Positions 59,700 through 64,000 of a stretch of DNA of 64,000 bases are shown here, piece by piece. The translations under genes and the position numbers were made by a program. The stretch lies in NCBI RefSeq assembly GCF_020866925.1, contig NZ_JAJGAK010000001.1, positions 186,001 to 250,000 of the forward strand, written 5' to 3'. The stretch is from Noviluteimonas lactosilytica. Its GTDB lineage: Bacteria > Pseudomonadota > Gammaproteobacteria > Xanthomonadales > Xanthomonadaceae. The first letter of the stretch is position 1; each line of letters begins with the position of its first letter. The notes under the pieces are model-generated. The model saw only the letters and a list, made by a program, of their open reading frames with translations. It ran no database searches and was not told the origin of the DNA.

Positions 59700-60694
59700 G
59701 CGGCGACTCCCCGCGGCGGCAGGCGATCGAGCAACGCGATCCAGAACGCTTCCGGCAATTCGGCGCGCACCGGTATGGAGAAGAACGCGGAATCCGAGAA
59801 ACCCCGGCACTTCACCGCGTCCTTTTCCGTCATCAGCACCGGCAAGCGGCTGCCGAATTCGAAATCCGAAGCGACGTAAGCGTGATGATCGGCGAAGGCA
59901 TGCGGCACGACCGCGATGCCCTGCGCGCGCAGCATCGAGAAGAAACGTTCCGGGTTGCCGATGCCGGCGACCGCATGCACGCGTTGGCCGGCGAACATCG
60001 ACAGCGGCTTCGGGCGGCCGCCTTCCAGCGGATGCGCTTCGCCCGGCACCAGCCGCATCGCCCATTCGCCGAAGCCGGCGGCGATATCGTCGCCGCCGAC
60101 GTTGACGATGCGGAAGTCGCATTCGGCCGCGCGTTCCACCGGTTCGCGCAACGGGCCGGCGGGCACCAGGCGCTGGTTGCCGTGACGTCGCGTGTCGACG
60201 ACGTCGATCTCGATGTCGCGTGCGAGGCGGTAATGCTGCAGGCCGTCGTCGCAGACGACGATGTCGCAACCGGCTTCGGCGAGCGTGCGCGCGGCGGCGA
60301 CGCGGTCGCGGTCGACGCGGACCTTCGCGCCGGTGCGCATCGCGATCAACACCGGCTCGTCGCCACCGTCGGCGGGCGCGGTGTCCTTGTCGACCCAGCG
60401 CGCGGTCGTGATGTCGTTGCGGCCGTAGCCGCGGCTGGCGACGCCGGGGTTCCAGCCCGCTTCGCGCAGGCGTTCGATCAGCGCGATGACCAGCGGCGTC
60501 TTGCCGGTGCCGCCGATCGCGATGTTGCCGACGATGACGACCGGCACCGGTACGCGTTGCGGTTCGAGGAACTTGCGGCGATACAGCGCGTGCCGCAGCG
60601 CGACGAGCCGTCCGTACACCGCGGCGAGCATGCGCGCGCCCAGCGGCACGGGCGCATCGGAATACCACCAGTCCGGCGGGCCGCCCTGCTTCAT
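59696..60694 (-). CDS. lpxK: Tetraacyldisaccharide 4'-kinase
   Basis: Predicted 332 aa. P-loop [12 protein letters not shown] at 56-67 (Lys65), N-terminal membrane-facing helix ([20 protein letters not shown]), Walker B-like [10 protein letters not shown]. It phosphorylates the lipid A disaccharide to lipid IVA. The start overlaps the msbA stop (ATGA). Confidence 0.97.
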   Translation of the reverse strand: MKQGGPPDWWYSDAPVPLGARMLAAVYGRLVALRHALYRRKFLEPQRVPVPVVIVGNIAIGGTGKTPLVIALIERLREAGWNPGVASRGYGRNDITTARWVDKDTAPADGGDEPVLIAMRTGAKVRVDRDRVAAARTLAEAGCDIVVCDDGLQHYRLARDIEIDVVDTRRHGNQRLVPAGPLREPVERAAECDFRIVNVGGDDIAAGFGEWAMRLVPGEAHPLEGGRPKPLSMFAGQRVHAVAGIGNPERFFSMLRAQGIAVVPHAFADHHAYVASDFEFGSRLPVLMTEKDAVKCRGFSDSAFFSIPVRAELPEAFWIALLDRLPPRGVAA

Positions 60695-62445
60695 GCCTCG
60701 GCCGGCTCGCGGAACTGCATGCGATGCAGGTGCGCGTACACGCCGCCCTTCGCGATGAGTTCCGCGTGCGTGCCCTGCTCCACCAGGCGGCCTTCGTCGA
60801 GCACGAGCACCTGGTCGGCGTGCTCGATGGTCGAGAGGCGATGCGCGATGACGAGCGTGGTGCGGTCGGGCATCAGGTGTTCGAGGGCGTCCTGCACGAG
60901 GCGTTCGGATTCGTTGTCGAGCGCGGCGGTGGCCTCGTCGAGGATCAGCAGCGGCGCGTCCTTCAGCATCGCGCGCGCGATGGCCAGGCGCTGGCGCTGG
61001 CCGCCGGACAAGCGACCGCCGTGTTCGCCGATGCGCGTGTCCATGCCGCCGGGCAGGCGTTCGACGAACTCCATCGCATTCGCGCCGCGCACGGCGTCGG
61101 CGAGGCGTCCGGATTCGGCGCCCTGCATTTCGCCGTAGGCGACGTTGTCGGCGATCGACGCGTCGAACAGGATCACGCGCTGCGAGACCATCGCGACTTG
61201 GCGGCGCAGATCCTTCAGCGGGTATTCGTCGATCGGGTGGCCGTCGAGCAACACCTGGCCCGACTCGGGTTCGTAGAAGCGCGGAATCAGCTTGATCAGC
61301 GTGGTCTTGCCGCTGCCCGAACGCCCGACGATCGCGGTGACCGTGCCCGGCTTCGCGGTGAAACTGATGTCGTCGATCGCCGGTCGCGTCTGTCCGGGAT
61401 AGCGCGCGCTGACGTTGCGGAATTCGAGCAGGCCCTTCGCGCGCGGCAACGGTTGCGTGCCGACGTCGCGCTCGTCCGGCGCATCGATCACCGAGAACAC
61501 GCGCTCGGCGGAATTCACGCCGCGCTGGAGCATCGCCTGCACGTTGGTCAGCTGGCGCAGCGGCGGGATGATCGCGACCATCGAGGTCATCAGCACGGTG
61601 AAGCCGCCCGCCGTGAGCCGGCCCGCGGCGGCTTCGCGCGCGGCGAGGATCAGCAGCACGGCCATGCCGATCGCGCCGAGCACCTGCACGAACAGCGACA
61701 GCGACCCCCGCGTGACTTCCACCTTCAGCGCGAGCTGCATGTTCTGCTTCGTCTGGTCGGCGTAGCGGCCGATCTCCGCGTCCTGCGCGCCGTAGATCTT
61801 CACTTCCTGGTGGCCGTGCAGCGCCTGGTCGGCGGACTGCAGCATGTCGGCCGCGTTCTCCAGGATGCTGTGGTTGATGCGTCGATAGCGCCCGCCCACC
61901 TTGTTCATCGCCCACACCAGCACCGGCGCGAGCAGCAGCAGCGCGATCGTCACGCGCCAGCTCGTGTAGAGCATCGTGGCCATCATCGCGATGGTCATGA
62001 AGCTCGCGCTGATCATCACCTTCAGTGCGTCGACCGCGGCCTGCGCGACTTGCTCGGTGTCGCCGGCCAGGCGCGTCAGCATCGAGGCGACGGGTTCCGC
62101 GTCGAAGCGTTCGCCCGGCAAGCGGAAGTATTTGCGCATCAGCAGCAGGCGCAGGTCGCGCGCGACGCCGCGGCCCGCGCGCGCCATCGTGTAATCGCCG
62201 GCCAGGCCCAGGAAGCCGCGCGCGACGAACAGCAGCACGATCAGCACCGGCAGCCAGATCTTGAAGTCCGCCGGATCGGCGAGGCCGTCGATGATCGGCT
62301 TGAGCAGCAGCGAGATGCCGGAGCTGGCCGCCGCTTCGAGCAGCATCGCCAGCGCCGCGACCGCGAGCCACGCGCGATACGGCTTGGCGAACCCGAGCAG
62401 TCGGCGGTACGTCTGCGCCGGGGTCGGGGCTTTGCCCTCGGTCAT
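60691..62445 (-). CDS. msbA: Lipid A export ATP-binding/permease protein
   Basis: Predicted 584 aa. Six TM helices in the first 320 residues, then an ATPase with Walker A GRSGSGKT (Gly374-Lys380), signature [14 protein letters not shown], Walker [13 protein letters not shown] and switch His (IAHRLST). Homodimeric flippase for lipid A-core across the inner membrane. It overlaps exbD by 4 nt and lpxK by 4 nt, so the block is one operon. Confidence 0.96.
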   Translation of the reverse strand: MTEGKAPTPAQTYRRLLGFAKPYRAWLAVAALAMLLEAAASSGISLLLKPIIDGLADPADFKIWLPVLIVLLFVARGFLGLAGDYTMARAGRGVARDLRLLLMRKYFRLPGERFDAEPVASMLTRLAGDTEQVAQAAVDALKVMISASFMTIAMMATMLYTSWRVTIALLLLAPVLVWAMNKVGGRYRRINHSILENAADMLQSADQALHGHQEVKIYGAQDAEIGRYADQTKQNMQLALKVEVTRGSLSLFVQVLGAIGMAVLLILAAREAAAGRLTAGGFTVLMTSMVAIIPPLRQLTNVQAMLQRGVNSAERVFSVIDAPDERDVGTQPLPRAKGLLEFRNVSARYPGQTRPAIDDISFTAKPGTVTAIVGRSGSGKTTLIKLIPRFYEPESGQVLLDGHPIDEYPLKDLRRQVAMVSQRVILFDASIADNVAYGEMQGAESGRLADAVRGANAMEFVERLPGGMDTRIGEHGGRLSGGQRQRLAIARAMLKDAPLLILDEATAALDNESERLVQDALEHLMPDRTTLVIAHRLSTIEHADQVLVLDEGRLVEQGTHAELIAKGGVYAHLHRMQFREPAEA

Positions 62446-62885
62446 GGGGCGGCCTTGGCCTGCGCGGACTGCACCGGCGGCGCGGTGGCGATCGACACCT
62501 TCGAGAAGCCGAGCTGGCCGAGCGCGTCGAGCGCGGTCACGACCGACTGGTGCGGCGTGCGGCCGTCGGCGCGCAGCAGCACCGGGCGTTCGCGATCGGT
62601 GCCGGCGATTTCGACGAGGGTCTGCTTCAGCGACTCGACGTCGGTGCGCAATGCTTCGCGATCGTCGATGAAGTAACGCCCTTCCGCGTTCACCAGCAGG
62701 CTGATGGCCTTGGTCTGCGATTCGGCCGGCTGGCCGTTGGCCTGCGGCAGTTGCAGCTTCAGCACCGAGCGCGCGTCGAACGTGGTGGTGACGACGAAGA
62801 AGATGATCAGGCAGAGGACGACGTCGATCAGCGGGATCAGGTTGATCTCCGGCGTGTCGTCTTCGCGATGGTCGCGGATGCGCAT
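62442..62885 (-). CDS. exbD: Biopolymer transport protein ExbD
   Basis: Predicted 147 aa. One N-terminal TM helix with the essential Asp21 ([17 protein letters not shown]), then a periplasmic domain with [15 protein letters not shown] and [15 protein letters not shown]. With ExbB it forms the proton channel that powers TonB or another envelope system; no tonB is adjacent. 4 nt after exbB and overlapping msbA. Confidence 0.96.
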   Translation of the reverse strand: MRIRDHREDDTPEINLIPLIDVVLCLIIFFVVTTTFDARSVLKLQLPQANGQPAESQTKAISLLVNAEGRYFIDDREALRTDVESLKQTLVEIAGTDRERPVLLRADGRTPHQSVVTALDALGQLGFSKVSIATAPPVQSAQAKAAP

Positions 62886-62889
62886 GCGG

Positions 62890-63570
62890 TCAGTCGACGC
62901 TCGCGGTCGCGCGCGCCGGCGCGGCATTCGGTGCGTTCGACGCGGCGGCGGCGCGCTGCGCGGCGGCGGCGCGCGGGTCGAGCGCATCCATCAGCTGGAT
63001 CGCCTCGTGTTCCATGTCCACGATGTACGCGGCGATCTTGCCGCGGAAATAGCGGTGGAACGCGAGCGCGGGGATCGCGACGATCATGCCGGCCGCGGTG
63101 CACACGAGCGCCTTGCCGATGCCCCCCGCGAGCTGGTTCACGTCGCCGATGCCGTGGTCGAGGATGCCGAGGAACATCTGGATCATGCCGACCACGGTGC
63201 CGAACAGGCCGAGCAGCGGGCCGGCGGCGGCGATCGTGCCGAGCGTGTTGAGGAAGCGCTCCATGCGATGCACGAGGTGGCGGCCGACATCTTCGGTGCG
63301 TTCGCGGATTTCCTCGCGGGTGCGGTGGCGCACGTCGAGGACGGCGGCGAGCAGCGCACCGAGCGGCGAGTTGCGACGGAGCGAATCGATGTGGCCGGCT
63401 TCCATCCGGCCGCGGGCGGCCCAGGCCCGCACTTCCTCGCCGAGGCCCGGCGGGAGGACGGCCTTGCGCCGCAGGCTCCAGAAGCGTTCGACGATGATGG
63501 CCAGGGCGATCACCGACAACAGCAGCAGCGGGATCATCGGCCAACCGCCAGCGCGCACGAGTTCCAGCAC
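62890..63570 (-). CDS. exbB: Biopolymer transport protein ExbB (MotA/TolQ/ExbB proton channel)
   Basis: Predicted 226 aa from GTG 63570, 3 bp after the comEC stop. Three TM helices: MIPLLLLSVIALAIIVERFW, and the pair LGTIAAAGPLLGLFGTVVGM and IGKALVCTAAGMIVAIPAL, with the family motif PLLGLFGTVVGMI. The C-terminal tail is Ala-rich. It partners ExbD to convert proton-motive force into envelope energy. Confidence 0.96.
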   Translation of the reverse strand: MLELVRAGGWPMIPLLLLSVIALAIIVERFWSLRRKAVLPPGLGEEVRAWAARGRMEAGHIDSLRRNSPLGALLAAVLDVRHRTREEIRERTEDVGRHLVHRMERFLNTLGTIAAAGPLLGLFGTVVGMIQMFLGILDHGIGDVNQLAGGIGKALVCTAAGMIVAIPALAFHRYFRGKIAAYIVDMEHEAIQLMDALDPRAAAAQRAAAASNAPNAAPARATASVD

Positions 63571-63573
63571 GTC

Positions 63574-64000
63574 TCACTCCTCCGGGCCCGGCCCGTCATT
63601 CGGCCGATAGCATAGCCCAGCATTCCGGGCCGACCGGGGCACCGCGTCCCAAAGCCGCGCGTGGGTTGCGCGGCGCGAGGCCACGTTCACGCCCCGCGGG
63701 CCGGCGTCGATGCGCAGGGCGCCGCCGTCGGCGGTGCCCAGGACCCGGGCGCCGGACCGGCACCAGCGCGCGACGACTTCCTCGCGCGGATGGCCGAAAC
63801 GGTTGCCCGCGCCGGTGGCGACCAACGCGAAGCGGGCGCCGGTCGCGGCGATGAACGCGGGATCGGACGAGCCCTCGCTGCCGTGGTGCGGGATCAGCAC
63901 CACGTCGGCGCGCAGGTCTGCGCGTGCGTTCGTGCGCACCAGCGTGCGTTCGACCACCTCGCCGATGTCGCCGGTGAGCAACGCGGCGCCATGCGCGCCT
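63574..64000 (-). CDS. comEC: ComEC/Rec2 competence protein, C-terminal part
   Basis: The 5' end lies outside the window; about 141 codons are visible. The fragment is the end of the metallo-beta-lactamase-like domain, with LLTGDIG, VVLIPHHGSEGSSDPAFI and LRIDAGPRG. ComEC is the inner-membrane channel for single-stranded DNA uptake during transformation. It stands first in the comEC-exbB-exbD-msbA-lpxK-kdsB block. Confidence 0.94.
   Translation of the reverse strand, partial: GAHGAALLTGDIGEVVERTLVRTNARADLRADVVLIPHHGSEGSSDPAFIAATGARFALVATGAGNRFGHPREEVVARWCRSGARVLGTADGGALRIDAGPRGVNVASRRATHARLWDAVPRSARNAGLCYRPNDGPGPEE

Overview
High-GC genomic DNA of a gammaproteobacterium, most likely Xanthomonadaceae (Lysobacter-like). 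The best evidence is the right end: a minus-strand block comEC-exbB-exbD-msbA-lpxK-kdsB, an order I associate with this family, followed by uvrC-pgsA and tRNA genes. Other support comes from a CRP/Clp-type site, a Mn-sensing leader ahead of a TMEM165/GDT1 gene, and a Csu-type pilus operon. Family assignments are from motif recognition only; no database search was possible.

Layout. 1-6.2 kb: the end of a cysteine-cluster gene, then two tandem minus-strand genes for large secreted NHL plus FG-GAP repeat proteins with near-identical 3' parts. 6.3-9.3 kb: yjdM/phnA, a secreted hypothetical, arsC, a DUF4239 membrane protein and a GNAT acetyltransferase. 9.3-9.77 kb: a gene-free block of large nested palindromes. 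9.8-16.3 kb: an FMN glutamate-synthase-like protein, a nucleotide-sugar dehydrogenase, yedK, a small basic protein and ligD. 16.4-22.3 kb: a secreted Calx-beta protein and a four-gene Csu-type chaperone/usher pilus operon with a perfect CRP-type palindrome upstream and an internal attenuator-like hairpin. 22.3-28.4 kb: a PD40 beta-propeller protein, small proteins, tRNA-Leu, the Mn riboswitch with its exporter gene, and a DUF3300/DUF2950 pair. 28.4-33.3 kb: a purine-use cluster (Tsx-like porin, guanine deaminase, two duplicated MFS carriers). 33.3-45.8 kb: an ABC exporter, a UvrA2-like ATPase, a dihaem peroxidase-like lipoprotein, two DUF1801 proteins, a VOC protein, a lipoprotein, a membrane protein, an acyltransferase, a second PD40 protein and a zinc-ribbon membrane protein.

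45.83-53.75 kb: an integrative element of about 7.9 kb inserted in the 3' half of tRNA-Cys. A 52-bp direct repeat bounds it. The intact tRNA-Cys lies at the right end and a 3' fragment at the left. It encodes a tyrosine integrase, an AlpA-like HTH protein, a possible replication protein followed by repeats phased at 10 bp, a MerC/GDCCVxC mercury pair, a large PIN-like nuclease, an HNH nuclease and a four-helix membrane protein. GCCGGACAY doublets lie inside both ends and are candidate arm sites. This element is the best candidate for undescribed biology in the window.

53.8-64 kb: tRNA-Gly and core genes. kdsB, lpxK and msbA serve lipid A/KDO supply and transport. exbB/exbD form a proton-driven energiser. 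uvrC and pgsA overlap. A 26-bp perfect palindrome separates two convergent genes near 57.4 kb.
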